Assembly: GCF_016706325.1 (NCBI RefSeq)
Contig: NZ_JADJJX010000001.1
Location: forward strand, 248,001 to 312,000
Origin: Methanothrix sp.
GTDB lineage: Archaea > Halobacteriota > Methanosarcinia > Methanotrichales > Methanotrichaceae
Direction: 5' to 3'
DNA length: 64,000 bases
Below are positions 1 to 8,162 of this stretch, piece after piece; the stretch's first letter is position 1, and the number at the start of each line of letters is the position of its first letter. The notes below the pieces were generated by a model. The model ran no database searches and was not told where the DNA came from. It was given only the letters and a program-made list of their open reading frames with translations. The translations under genes were made by a program, and so were the position numbers.

Positions 1-321
1 TCCCTCTCCGATCTCTCAGAGGTAAGCGGAGTGGGTTTTTCAGTCTTCCAGGATAAGCTGCCCCTGGCCCCGGGGCTGGTGGAGATGGTGGGAGAGGAGA
101 TGGCCCTGCAGATGGCCCTTGGCGCAGGAGGGGACTTTGAGCTGGCATTCACCCTGCGCCCCTCGGGCCTGCAGGCGGCGCGGGAGGCCTGCAGCCTGAC
201 GGTGATCGGCGAGGTGGTGGAGGAGGGAATCTGGATGGAAAGGGAGGGGGAGAGAAGAGAGATTGTGGGGAAGGGCTACGAGCACCGGATCGGCAACCAG
301 GGGAATCAATTGCAGATTTGA
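1..321 (+). CDS. thiL: Thiamine-monophosphate kinase, C-terminal part (cut by window start)
   Basis: The reading frame is open from the first base, so the N-terminal two thirds lie outside the window. ThiL phosphorylates thiamine monophosphate to thiamine diphosphate, the cofactor used by the pyruvate:ferredoxin oxidoreductase encoded further on. The visible part has the family's C-terminal block LGAGGDFELAF, matching the usual GGEDYELLFT stretch of the AIR synthase/ThiL fold, followed by a short VIGEV segment. The Glu-Asp of the consensus is Asp-Phe here, a mild divergence. Family assignment is fairly sure; completeness cannot be judged. Confidence 0.75.
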   Translation, partial: SLSDLSEVSGVGFSVFQDKLPLAPGLVEMVGEEMALQMALGAGGDFELAFTLRPSGLQAAREACSLTVIGEVVEEGIWMEREGERREIVGKGYEHRIGNQGNQLQI

Positions 322-531
322 TGTGATCCAATGACCATCACAGATCCTTATGCTGTCGCCGCTGCTTTTCAGGCAGGCACGGAAGCACTGATGGAGTACC
401 TCTCCCCTCATCTCCTGACCTGCACATCCAGCACATCCTGCACATCCCCCCATGCTTGCCGGAAAACAATCCTTATTGCCTGAGGACGAGCTGGAGCAGA
501 CAGAATGCTGAATGGAGCTGGAGTGAATCAT

Positions 532-768
532 ATGGTGAAGATTGAGATCATGGGCACAAGCTGTGCCAAGTGCAAGAGCCTGCTCAAGAATGTGCAGAAG
601 GCAGTGGAGGAATCGAGAAGTGATGCAGAGATCATCAAGGTGGATAGCATCCAGGAGATCATGGATCGGGGAGTGATGATGACACCAGCCCTTTATATAG
701 ATGGAAAGTCGGTCTTGACAGGAAGAACGGCAACTGTGGAAGAGATCAAAAGGATGCTCAAGAGATGA
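532..768 (+). CDS. Small thioredoxin-fold redox protein (thioredoxin_3 family)
   Basis: A 78-residue protein with a CAKC active site at residues 11-14 straight after the first beta strand and an MTPAL segment carrying the cis-proline expected opposite the disulfide. This is the layout of the 'small redox-active disulfide protein' family common in methanogens, thought to reduce protein disulfides in the cytoplasm. I start it at the ATG with a GGAG about 10 bases upstream; an in-frame ATG at 505 would add nine residues of poor family fit. The next gene, a cysteine-rich DGC protein, begins ten bases after its stop, so the two are probably co-transcribed. The physiological partner is unknown. Confidence 0.8.
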   Translation: MVKIEIMGTSCAKCKSLLKNVQKAVEESRSDAEIIKVDSIQEIMDRGVMMTPALYIDGKSVLTGRTATVEEIKRMLKR

Positions 769-777
769 TCGGGAATT

Positions 778-1206
778 GTGGAATTGGCCAATGCAATGGT
801 GTCACCAATGGATGATAAAGAGAGGTGCAGTTGCAGCTCCTCTGATGTGCGGGCGGTGGCCTGCTCTGGAGCCTGCAATGTCGGCCAGATCGCCAACCAG
901 GCGGCTGTAAACCTATCAAATGAGGGTGTAGCAGGCTTCTTCTGCCTGGCGGCAGTGGCAGCTCACATAGAGGCAATGGTGAAGGCGGCACGAGAGGCAG
1001 AACTGATGATCTCCATTGACGGCTGTCCGATGAGATGTGCCGCCAGGACACTGCAGCATCTGCAGATAGATCCGGCCATACAGATCATTGTCACTGAGCT
1101 GGGCATAGAGAAGACCCAGGAGCTTGCGATCGACCGGGCGATCTGCTCTAGGGTGGTAGAGCGGGTGAAAGAGAAGCTCCATGAATCCTGGGGGTGGACT
1201 GGATGA
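778..1206 (+). CDS. DGC-domain putative zinc-binding protein
   Basis: 142 residues with the hallmark blocks of the DGC family: ACSGACNVGQIANQAA near residue 28, FCLAA followed by IEAM, and DGCPMRCA near residue 82. The conserved cysteines are thought to bind metal; no reaction is established for the family. The start is taken at GTG 778; an ATG at 796 is an alternative because the domain begins later. Its stop overlaps the ATG of the exported rhodanese gene (ATGA), so translation is probably coupled. Together with the upstream thioredoxin-fold protein this suggests a sulfur or thiol-redox operon, which is inference from context. Confidence 0.75.
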   Translation: MELANAMVSPMDDKERCSCSSSDVRAVACSGACNVGQIANQAAVNLSNEGVAGFFCLAAVAAHIEAMVKAAREAELMISIDGCPMRCAARTLQHLQIDPAIQIIVTELGIEKTQELAIDRAICSRVVERVKEKLHESWGWTG

Positions 1207-2378
1207 CCAAAGCCAGATCGATCCCGATCTTGATGGGCATCATCTGCGGGACGCTTCTCGCAGCCCTGCTCCTCATCCAGAGCGCTTCTGCCGGTGCGGA
1301 GTGCGCCTCTCTGGGAGGAGCGTGCGACGATTCCAGCGGCGGCTGGGATCCCATAGCCAAGTTGAATGAGATTGGCAATGTCACTGCCGCTCGAGAGCAG
1401 CCGGCTGGAACCAGCTGGCCCAAGAGATCACGCGAGATCCGCTGGGGGATGAACTCCTCCCAGGGCGGAGAGGATAGAGATGGCGGGGCCGTAGCACCGG
1501 CTGATAGCGCCCGGCTGGCAGAGGCAAATGAGACCGGAGATGCTCAGAATGTAGCTTTGGCAAGGATAGCAGAAAGAGAGATCAATATGACCCGCAGCCT
1601 CAAGGCGCGGGAGATGCTCTTGCCCCTGGATCAGCTCTCTGATGCTTATATTCTTCTAAATGTTAGCGAGAGTGCAGGTCGGGGTACAAGCAAGCATATT
1701 GAGGGCTCAGTGGCCATTCCCTATACGGAGTTCTTTGTTCAGCCTGGGGTGCTGAAGCCGGCAGATCAGATTGCCGGCATCCTGGGCCGGGCGGGGATCT
1801 CCAGGGAGGACTCTGTGCTCATCTACGGGGAATGTCTGCCCTGCGGCGGAGGGCCCTCGGTGGCCACCTACGTCTACTGGATGATGAAGGGCCTGGGCCA
1901 TGAGAATGTCACCGTCCTGGACGGCACAGCCGAGGACTGGGCGGCAGCAGGGGGAGCGACCTCAGAGATAGCGGCAGTCCTTCCAGAGGTGGATTACATG
2001 CCCCAGGAGACCTCAAACTACACCGCCACCTACGATCTGGTCAGAAGCGGCCAGGCGCAGATCATCGATGCCCGCAGCCTGCCCGAGTATCTCACAGGAA
2101 CCATACCCGGATCAATCAGCCTGCCCTATGAGGGCGCCCTTAACGATAATAGGATCACCGGCGAGGAGCGTCTGGATATGATCTTCATGGTGCTCAGGAA
2201 GGACCAGCCAGTGGTAGTCTTCACTAATACCGGCATAAAGGGCTCAGTGCTCTGGTTCGCCCTGGAGATGATGGGCTATGATGCCCGGCTTTACAGCTAC
2301 CTGGACTGGATAACAGACCAGGCGCCGGATCTCCCGGAGGGGGAGGGGCCCAGGGGGCTGAATGAGACGGCTCTCTGA
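1203..2378 (+). CDS. Exported tandem-rhodanese protein, paralogue 1
   Basis: 391 residues. A signal peptide (hydrophobic stretch IPILMGIICGTLLAALLLIQ, then ASAGA) indicates export. About 100 low-complexity residues separate it from two rhodanese-fold domains. The N-terminal domain carries the loop ECLPCGGGPS followed by VYWMMKGLGHENVTVLDG, typical of rhodanese helix and strand spacing. In the second domain the loop that should hold the catalytic cysteine reads FTNTGIKGS, with threonine in its place. The ATG overlaps the upstream stop (ATGA). The next gene is a paralogue with the same arrangement. Likely extracytoplasmic sulfur handling or thiol redox; substrate unknown. Confidence 0.75.
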   Translation: MTKARSIPILMGIICGTLLAALLLIQSASAGAECASLGGACDDSSGGWDPIAKLNEIGNVTAAREQPAGTSWPKRSREIRWGMNSSQGGEDRDGGAVAPADSARLAEANETGDAQNVALARIAEREINMTRSLKAREMLLPLDQLSDAYILLNVSESAGRGTSKHIEGSVAIPYTEFFVQPGVLKPADQIAGILGRAGISREDSVLIYGECLPCGGGPSVATYVYWMMKGLGHENVTVLDGTAEDWAAAGGATSEIAAVLPEVDYMPQETSNYTATYDLVRSGQAQIIDARSLPEYLTGTIPGSISLPYEGALNDNRITGEERLDMIFMVLRKDQPVVVFTNTGIKGSVLWFALEMMGYDARLYSYLDWITDQAPDLPEGEGPRGLNETAL

Positions 2379-3972
2379 TCTCTCCTGCTTTCTCCTCCCG
2401 CCCAAGGGGGGGAAAGAGGCAGCCTCAGCCAGGTCGGCGGACAGTGCAAGGGCGATCCTGGCCCTCTTGATGCTCCTGTCCATCTTCTCTCATCTTTATC
2501 TCTCTCTCCTGGCAGGCTTGGCCAGCGCAGGCACTGAGAGCGGTGAGTTCTGCCCCGACTGCCCGGATTGGGTCAACCTGGACGGCTGGCTGGACAAGAA
2601 GGCGGCCTATGAAGAGGATATGAAAAACGGCATCCGTCAGAATTCATCCCCGGCCGGCAACTCCTCCCGGGCAATGGACAATGCCAGCAACAGCAGCAAT
2701 CCAGGCAACAGTAACAATGCCAGCCATGGGCCTGGGGGGGCAGTAGCCACCCCGGACTCGATCTCCCCGGATGAAGTCATACTGGACATCAGCCCCAGCG
2801 CCCCTGCATACATCGAGGGCGCAGTCAATCTCAATTATGATCGCTTCTTCTCAGAGGGCGGAGAGATGCTCTCGGCGGCAGAGATGGCCCGTCTCCTGGG
2901 AGATGCAGGCATCAGCAGCAATGATCCCCTGCTGATCGCCGGGGAGTGCCTGCCCTGCGGCGGCGGGCCGTCGCCGGCTTTTTTCACCTACTGGGCTCTG
3001 AAGTACCTGGGCCATGAGAGGGTCAGGGTGCTGGAGGGCACAATCGATGACTGGAAGGCGGCGGGATTGAATATCAGCAACCGCCCTGCCAGCAGGCCGA
3101 GAACTGAGTACCTTCCCCATATCCGGCCGGAGCTTCTTGCCACCTATGAATATGTCGTTGCCGGTGGGGCGCAGATAGTTGATGCCAGGCCGAAGAATGC
3201 TTATGAGCTGGCATCCATTCCCGGAGCAGTCAACATCCCCTACCAGGGAGTGCTGATCAATGATAGCATGAAGCCCGTCCGGGAGCTGGAGGGGCTCCTC
3301 TCCAATCTGGATCGAAACCGCACAGTGGTGGTCTACACCAATATCGGGGTCGAGGCTGCATTGCTGTGGTATGCCCTCAGTGTCACCGGCTATGATGCCC
3401 GGCTCTACACCTGGCGGGATTGGCTGGAGAGCCAGCCCAAGTTCCCCTATGAGCTGATAGAGGCCTCCGCCCAGCCCAATCCAGTGAGATCGGGGAGTGC
3501 GACCACCATAACTGCATCATTCCGGGAGAGGGAATCGGCGGCATCACAGGCCTCTGCAGATAATTCCTCAGCAACAAAAGAGGCAAAGCTGACGGTGAAG
3601 GGATGCGCCACCTGTGGATTTGGCTCCCCTCAGGGATTCGCCAACATCGACCGCAAGGACGGGTATGTGCAGATCGGCTCGACTGGGAGGGCAACCCAGG
3701 GCTCTGCCTCCGCCAATGCGACCTCTCCCTCCCCGGGCATCGGCGATGGGGTCCGGGATGGCACCTTGAGCTGCAGCGCAGTGATAGATGGAGCCGATGG
3801 CATTGAGGTAGCCAGGACCAGCCTGCTGCAGACATCCGGGGGGAGGTACATGGGGGTCTGGAATGCCAATATCTCGCCTGGATTGTACAACGTGAGCATT
3901 GTGGCCTCAATCGGTGGGAATGCAAAGGCCTTTGTCGATGTCCTGGTGGTGGAGGTGACGGGGAGAGGGTGA
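2362..3972 (+). CDS. Exported tandem-rhodanese protein with extra C-terminal domain, paralogue 2
   Basis: 536 residues overlapping the end of its paralogue by 17 bases. The ATG at 2362 is preceded by a GGAGGGG run; a hydrophobic export segment follows at about residues 31-55, so an internal start at 2470 would also give a signal peptide. It has the same loop ECLPCGGGPS in the first rhodanese domain and YTNIGVEAA in the second, again without the catalytic cysteine. After residue about 375 comes a further 160 residues with Ser/Ala-rich linkers and beta-strand patterns ending in a segment rich in V, probably an Ig-like or beta-sandwich domain exposed outside the cell. A CPDCPD motif lies just after the signal peptide. 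Same role as the paralogue, unknown in detail. Confidence 0.7.
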   Translation: MRRLSDLSCFLLPPKGGKEAASARSADSARAILALLMLLSIFSHLYLSLLAGLASAGTESGEFCPDCPDWVNLDGWLDKKAAYEEDMKNGIRQNSSPAGNSSRAMDNASNSSNPGNSNNASHGPGGAVATPDSISPDEVILDISPSAPAYIEGAVNLNYDRFFSEGGEMLSAAEMARLLGDAGISSNDPLLIAGECLPCGGGPSPAFFTYWALKYLGHERVRVLEGTIDDWKAAGLNISNRPASRPRTEYLPHIRPELLATYEYVVAGGAQIVDARPKNAYELASIPGAVNIPYQGVLINDSMKPVRELEGLLSNLDRNRTVVVYTNIGVEAALLWYALSVTGYDARLYTWRDWLESQPKFPYELIEASAQPNPVRSGSATTITASFRERESAASQASADNSSATKEAKLTVKGCATCGFGSPQGFANIDRKDGYVQIGSTGRATQGSASANATSPSPGIGDGVRDGTLSCSAVIDGADGIEVARTSLLQTSGGRYMGVWNANISPGLYNVSIVASIGGNAKAFVDVLVVEVTGRG

Positions 3973-4034
3973 GGGGAGTGCGAGACCTATCACCCAAACC
4001 CGCAGCATGAGCACTGCTGGAAAATTTACGGCAG

Positions 4035-4045
4035 AATATATAAAA
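4035..4045 (+). promoter_or_regulatory. TATA box upstream of the GT2 gene
   Basis: AATATATAAAA lies 24-34 bases before the ATG at 4069 in an AT-rich stretch, the right place for an archaeal TATA box giving a very short leader. It follows a non-coding gap after the rhodanese pair. Confidence 0.5.
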
Positions 4046-4068
4046 TTAATAAATTATTTAAGCGAGGA

Positions 4069-4770
4069 ATGGAGATAGATCCTATGGAGGGGGAAGAGCA
4101 GCAGATGTTCGCCTCGATCATCATTCCCACCAAGGATGAACCAACCATTCAGGAGCTTGTAGATAGCATCAATGCTGTCATAAAGCAGGACCACGAGATA
4201 CTGATAATAGATAAAAGCCTCACAGCGCCAGTGGTACAGGGAGCAAAGGTGATGATCCAGAGATCAAATGGTCTGGGCAATGCCTTTCTTGAGGGTCTAT
4301 CCTGCTCCAGAGGAGATATAATCGCCCTCATGGATGGCGACGGCTCTCACCGACCGGAAGACCTCCAGAGAATGCTTCGACTGATAGAGAATTGTGATAT
4401 AGTCCTCGGCTCGAAGCTCATCGATGGCGGGGAATGCAATGATGCCTGGGCAAGGAGATTGGTAACCATCGCCTTTGCCCGATTGACCCGGCTGATCCTG
4501 GGTGTGGACCTGAAGGACCCCATGACCGGCTTTATGGTGGCAAAGAGGGATGTATTCGATGATCTTGAGCTTAAACCCAAGGGATTCAAGATAGTGATAG
4601 AGATTGTGTATAAGTCAAGGGTCGAGGCGCTGGAGGTCCCCATATCATTCTGTGAGAGGAAAGCAGGCTCTTCGAAGGTGGGCTTCAATATGAATGGCCT
4701 GCAGGAGATGATCAGGATATTTGAGCTTCTCATCCAGCTCAAGCTGGGGCGGATAAGGGGCGAATGGTGA
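4069..4770 (+). CDS. Family 2 glycosyltransferase, dolichol-phosphate sugar synthase type
   Basis: 233 residues. The N-terminal strand SIIIPTKDEP and the DGDGSH block (the metal- and nucleotide-binding DxD) near residue 88 place it in GT2; the block MTGFMVAKRDVF and the FCERKAGSSK segment resemble DPM1-type enzymes that move a sugar from a nucleotide donor to dolichyl phosphate at the inner membrane face. No membrane segments are visible, as in DPM1. A GtrA gene and a GT-C-type membrane protein follow, a usual arrangement for making and using lipid-linked sugars. ATG 4069 follows the TATA box closely; ATG 4084, with GGAG ten bases upstream, is an alternative start. Which sugar is carried cannot be told. 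Confidence 0.8.
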   Translation: MEIDPMEGEEQQMFASIIIPTKDEPTIQELVDSINAVIKQDHEILIIDKSLTAPVVQGAKVMIQRSNGLGNAFLEGLSCSRGDIIALMDGDGSHRPEDLQRMLRLIENCDIVLGSKLIDGGECNDAWARRLVTIAFARLTRLILGVDLKDPMTGFMVAKRDVFDDLELKPKGFKIVIEIVYKSRVEALEVPISFCERKAGSSKVGFNMNGLQEMIRIFELLIQLKLGRIRGEW

Positions 4771-4932
4771 TGTGCATCGCCGTGCAGAATCTGCAGGCAC
4801 AATACAATGAATCAATCCCGAAGGCAGGCTCACGGGGCAAGCCTTCGGTGAGCCCAGGGGATCAGCCCCCGGCATTCAGCCCTATTATACAGGCCGGATA
4901 TGAGAGAGAATTGCTGATCTGATATGCTCTCC

Positions 4933-5354
4933 ATGTCAGACCTTAAATCAATCGGGAGAACAGGTCGGGGAGATTTGTATATAAATTTGCACTCGTCGGG
5001 GCCACAGGGGCTGTGGTCAACCTGGCTGTTCTCTGGTTTCTGACAGAGCATGTGCACATATATTATGTAATATCGGCATTGATAGCAATAGAGTCAAGCA
5101 TTGTATGGAACTTTTTCCTGAATACCAAGGCAACGTTCAATTACGATTTCATGGACATGGGGGCGCTATTCAGTGCGATGTTCAGGTACCATATCATCTC
5201 TTTTGCCGGCATGCTCATCAACCTGTCCGTTCTATTTGCTTTAACGGAAGGAGCAAAAATTCACTATCTTGCTGCTGAGTCCCTGGCGATATTGATTGTA
5301 TTTGTATTTAATTATCTTTCAAGCACAAATTATGTGTGGCATAACCCCGGATAG
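4933..5354 (+). CDS. GtrA-family membrane protein with apparent frameshift
   Basis: The stretch from about 4970 encodes a GtrA protein: four hydrophobic segments, beginning KFALVGATGAVVNLAVLWFL and ending in NYLSSTNYVW. GtrA proteins are thought to help move or present lipid-linked sugars for surface polysaccharides. In the intact frame there is no ATG, GTG or TTG before 5013, which would remove half of the first membrane helix. The ATG at 4933 gives MSDLKSIGRTG in another frame; one extra G in the GGGG run near 4967 would join it perfectly to RFVYKFALVG. So either a base was lost or misread, or the gene is broken. It lies between the GT2 and the GT-C-type gene. Confidence 0.7.
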
Positions 5355-5588
5355 GATGGAATGCTTCAATCGCTGGGGCTGCTCCCAGCAAGCAGCCTGC
5401 TCTGATGGGCAGACTGTGGGCAGAATATCAGGCTCTAAGGCGGCCGGGCACCTGGATGCGATGCGGGCTCCGACCCCCTTGAATCAGCCTTAAATAATCA
5501 ATCAACACTACCAAAAGCTCGTTTGAAGCAGGTATTCCGGGCCCGGTCCAATGGCGAGCCTGCCCATGACCCATGAAGGTGACAGACG

Positions 5589-7001
5589 GTGACGAATGTG
5601 CTGCAGAGTGAGGGTGAACATCCCAGCAGAATAATACCCGATGATAAAAAGATGAAAATAAGGATTTTGGCCCTCGCAGTGCTTGGTCTTCTCTTGAGTG
5701 TGAAATCCGACCGGTATTTTCCTCTGCCGGACCGCCTCTCAGAGCCCATCTTTCAGATAATACTGCTTCCTTATACCTGCTTATTCCTTATAGCATTCAT
5801 TATTTTTATAAAACCTGAGATAGCTGAAGCTCACCTATCCGTCATCGACCGCATTTCAGCAGTCAGGCTGACGGCGGTGATAATCTTGATCTTCGAGGTG
5901 ATGGCTTTTGCCCTGCTGATTGTGCAGGATATCAGATATGCCCCTTTCGGCTATCATCTTGACATCCCGGTAGCCGTTCTCTTATTTGCATTTATTTCAG
6001 CCGTCCTCTTGTATCAGCTCATCAGGGGCGCATCCCCGGACCATCTCTTCTTCATCGCCCTGGCCGGATATATCGGCACATACCTGTTGAGCATAGACTC
6101 ATTCCCGCTTCACGCACAGAGATCTGATATGCTCCCCCTCATCCTCTCCGGCTGTCAGTCCTTCCTGGCTGGATTGACCCCTTATGGGTATCATGACCTT
6201 CTCTACCATCCCCCTCATCAGGTCTTCACCTACCTGCCCGGAATGTGGATGGCGTATCTGCCAGCTACTGCATTTGGCGTGGATCTGCGGTTTATGAACC
6301 TGATTAGTGTTGTGCTCTCCGCCCTCATTTTAGCATATTCAGCAAGGCGCTCCAGTGATCATAGCATTCTGCTCGTCCCGGTATTCCTGTTGACTCCATA
6401 TCTTCAGTACCGGCATGAGATCTATCTGGGGGTTCTATTTCTCATCCTTTCAATCGTTTTTTTCCTCGACAGAAATGACAGAATGTGGACAAGCTCGATT
6501 GCATCTGGATATGCCCTCGCCGTCTATCAATTCGTTTGGGTTATTTTTCCTTTTATTGTGGTTTCGGCCTTCAAGAGATGGGGAATGAAAAAGGCCATAG
6601 CGAATTCATTGATAGCAGTAGTAATCGCCCTGATAATCGTACTCCCCTTCCTCTTGGGCTCTCCAGAGGAGTTCATTGCTGGAGTATATGGCAACTGGTT
6701 TTATGTCGACACCCCCACAGTGAACCTCTCCTATCTGATATCCCGTGTCGTTCCCTGGGATTGGATGATAGTCGTTCAAGGCATGGTCATATCCGCCATA
6801 TTTGTCCTGGCAGTGCAGAGAATGGAACCCCGAGATCGCTGGGGGTGGATGGCGGGGGCACTGCTCTTATTCATCGCCATGAACAGAGTCATTAATGTAT
6901 ACTTCTATTTGATCATCCTCCTGCTTTTGGTGATGCATGGTATCCTGGCGGATGCCCCCTCAGAAAAGCCGGATGGAGAGAAGGAGGAGGCACTGGATTA
7001 G
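5589..7001 (+). CDS. GT-C-like multispanning membrane glycosyltransferase
   Basis: 470 residues with roughly ten or more hydrophobic helices. The loop GLTPYGYHDLLYHPPHQVF in the first third resembles the extracytoplasmic loop of GT-C/DUF2029-type polyprenyl-phosphate mannosyltransferases, where an acidic or aromatic G-x-PY motif precedes the active site. The GTG start has a GAAGGTGA ribosome site seven bases upstream; the ATG at 5652 is a weaker alternative. It follows the GT2 and GtrA genes, so it probably uses the lipid-linked sugar they supply to glycosylate surface protein or lipid. Family placement is moderate, substrate unknown. Confidence 0.65.
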   Translation: MTNVLQSEGEHPSRIIPDDKKMKIRILALAVLGLLLSVKSDRYFPLPDRLSEPIFQIILLPYTCLFLIAFIIFIKPEIAEAHLSVIDRISAVRLTAVIILIFEVMAFALLIVQDIRYAPFGYHLDIPVAVLLFAFISAVLLYQLIRGASPDHLFFIALAGYIGTYLLSIDSFPLHAQRSDMLPLILSGCQSFLAGLTPYGYHDLLYHPPHQVFTYLPGMWMAYLPATAFGVDLRFMNLISVVLSALILAYSARRSSDHSILLVPVFLLTPYLQYRHEIYLGVLFLILSIVFFLDRNDRMWTSSIASGYALAVYQFVWVIFPFIVVSAFKRWGMKKAIANSLIAVVIALIIVLPFLLGSPEEFIAGVYGNWFYVDTPTVNLSYLISRVVPWDWMIVVQGMVISAIFVLAVQRMEPRDRWGWMAGALLLFIAMNRVINVYFYLIILLLLVMHGILADAPSEKPDGEKEEALD

Positions 7002-7017
7002 GTATCAGAGCATTTCA

Positions 7018-7365
7018 TTGATCGATGGCTATATTTCTATTAGGCAAGATACCAGCTCTGTGGAGGTTGGCTATTTGAGAAGACTGGAACTTCCCGATCC
7101 GTTTGTACATGATCATCCCCCAATTCGCGAGTTGGAGGATATCGATCCCGGCCCCTCCAGTCTGGGAGAGAGGTTTGCCGATTTGGCATACAATAGCATG
7201 GCTCTTGGTTCATACTGGTTCAATCGATTCTGGTGGCATTCTGGGCGCTCCTCTCATAACCAGTTTTTCCAATTCCCGCCCCGGATGGGCTCCGAAAAAG
7301 ATATATTCGCTCATCTCTCTTTCGCAGCAGTTGAGGAGATCAGCGCACAAGATATAGGAGGTCAG
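7018..7365 (+). pseudogene. Remnant of a DUF1003 membrane protein gene
   Basis: The gap before porC holds coding-like sequence in shifting frames. One frame gives HPPIRELEDID then LGERFADLAYNSM; one base later another frame gives GSWFILVQSILVAFWALL and a stop. Joined, NSM-GSW-FI-VQS is the signature core of DUF1003 proteins, which have GER-AD, then GSW and two membrane helices. The join needs one extra G in the ATGGC at 7198-7202. The central part expected after the first helix is missing; a tail EEISAQDIGG may be its end. The product function in other species is unknown. Seen in all three frames by eye; a profile search would settle it. Confidence 0.55.
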
Positions 7366-7368
7366 CCC

Positions 7369-7905
7369 TTGAAAGAGATACGATTGCACGGCCGTGGTGG
7401 TCAGGGATCAGTCACGGCGGCCGAGATAATAGCCGTTGCCGCCTTTGAGGACGGAAGGTTCTCGCAGGCTTTTCCGGCCTTTGGAGTTGAGAGGAGGGGT
7501 GCGCCAGTTATGGCTTTTGCCAGAATTGCCGACAGACCCATCCGAGTGAGAAGCCAGATCTATGAGCCGGACTATGTCATCGTCCAGGACGTGACCCTTC
7601 TGGATGTTGTCGATGTGGCCAGCGGACTGAAGCCGGATGGCAAGATAATAATCAACACCGACCGTTCACCAGAGCTGCTCAAGCTCAATACCAAGGCCGA
7701 GGTCATCACCATCGATGCCACCCACATCGCCATGGAGATCCTGGGAAGGCCCATTGTGAACACCACAATGCTCGGAGCATTCTGCGGCGCCAGCAAAGAG
7801 ATAGGGCTGGAAAGCCTGAACAAGGCCATATCCGAGCGTTTCTCGGGAGAACTGGGAAAGAAGAACCTTATGGCCATTAAAACAGCCTATGAGAGGGTCA
7901 TGTAA
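7369..7905 (+). CDS. porC: Pyruvate:ferredoxin oxidoreductase, gamma subunit
   Basis: 178 residues starting at a TTG that has a perfect AGGAGGT six bases upstream. It opens KEIRLHGRGGQGSVTAAEI, the RGGQG signature of the gamma subunit/domain of 2-oxoacid:ferredoxin oxidoreductases, followed by FPAFGVERRGAPV. The enzyme interconverts pyruvate and acetyl-CoA plus CO2 using ferredoxin; in acetate-using methanogens it mainly makes pyruvate for biosynthesis. It is the first gene of a gamma-delta-alpha-beta operon and overlaps porD by one base. The frame stays open upstream to 6937, but that part is remnant DNA and not family sequence. Confidence 0.9.
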   Translation: MKEIRLHGRGGQGSVTAAEIIAVAAFEDGRFSQAFPAFGVERRGAPVMAFARIADRPIRVRSQIYEPDYVIVQDVTLLDVVDVASGLKPDGKIIINTDRSPELLKLNTKAEVITIDATHIAMEILGRPIVNTTMLGAFCGASKEIGLESLNKAISERFSGELGKKNLMAIKTAYERVM

Positions 7906-8162
7906 TGGAACTGAAGGCTGGTAAACTGGTAGATCCGTGCAGCACCAGAATGACCAAGACTGGCGCCTGGCGGACCTTTGTGCCCGTTGTCGATCATAAG
8001 GCATGTATAAAATGCAGTCTCTGTGCAATCTACTGCCCTGAGGGCTGTATCCACCTGGTGGACGGGCAGTTCGTCCCCGACCTGGATTACTGCAAGGGCT
8101 GCAGCGTCTGCGCCAATGAATGTCCCCGCATGGCGATTACTATGGTGTTGGAGGAGAAGTGA
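7905..8162 (+). CDS. porD: Pyruvate:ferredoxin oxidoreductase, delta (ferredoxin-like) subunit
   Basis: 85 residues with two classic 4Fe-4S motifs, CIKCSLCAIYCPEGC and CKGCSVCANECPR, that carry electrons from the catalytic subunits to external ferredoxin. The preceding TGAWRTFVPVVDH block is typical of PorD. Its ATG overlaps the stop of porC and its stop overlaps the ATG of porA, so the operon is tightly coupled. Confidence 0.93.
   Translation: MELKAGKLVDPCSTRMTKTGAWRTFVPVVDHKACIKCSLCAIYCPEGCIHLVDGQFVPDLDYCKGCSVCANECPRMAITMVLEEK

Noticed and set aside
6937..7368. porC with a 144-residue N-terminal extension
   Set aside because: A TTG with a perfect AGGAGGT exists at 7369 where the family sequence begins; the upstream part reads as a broken DUF1003 gene.
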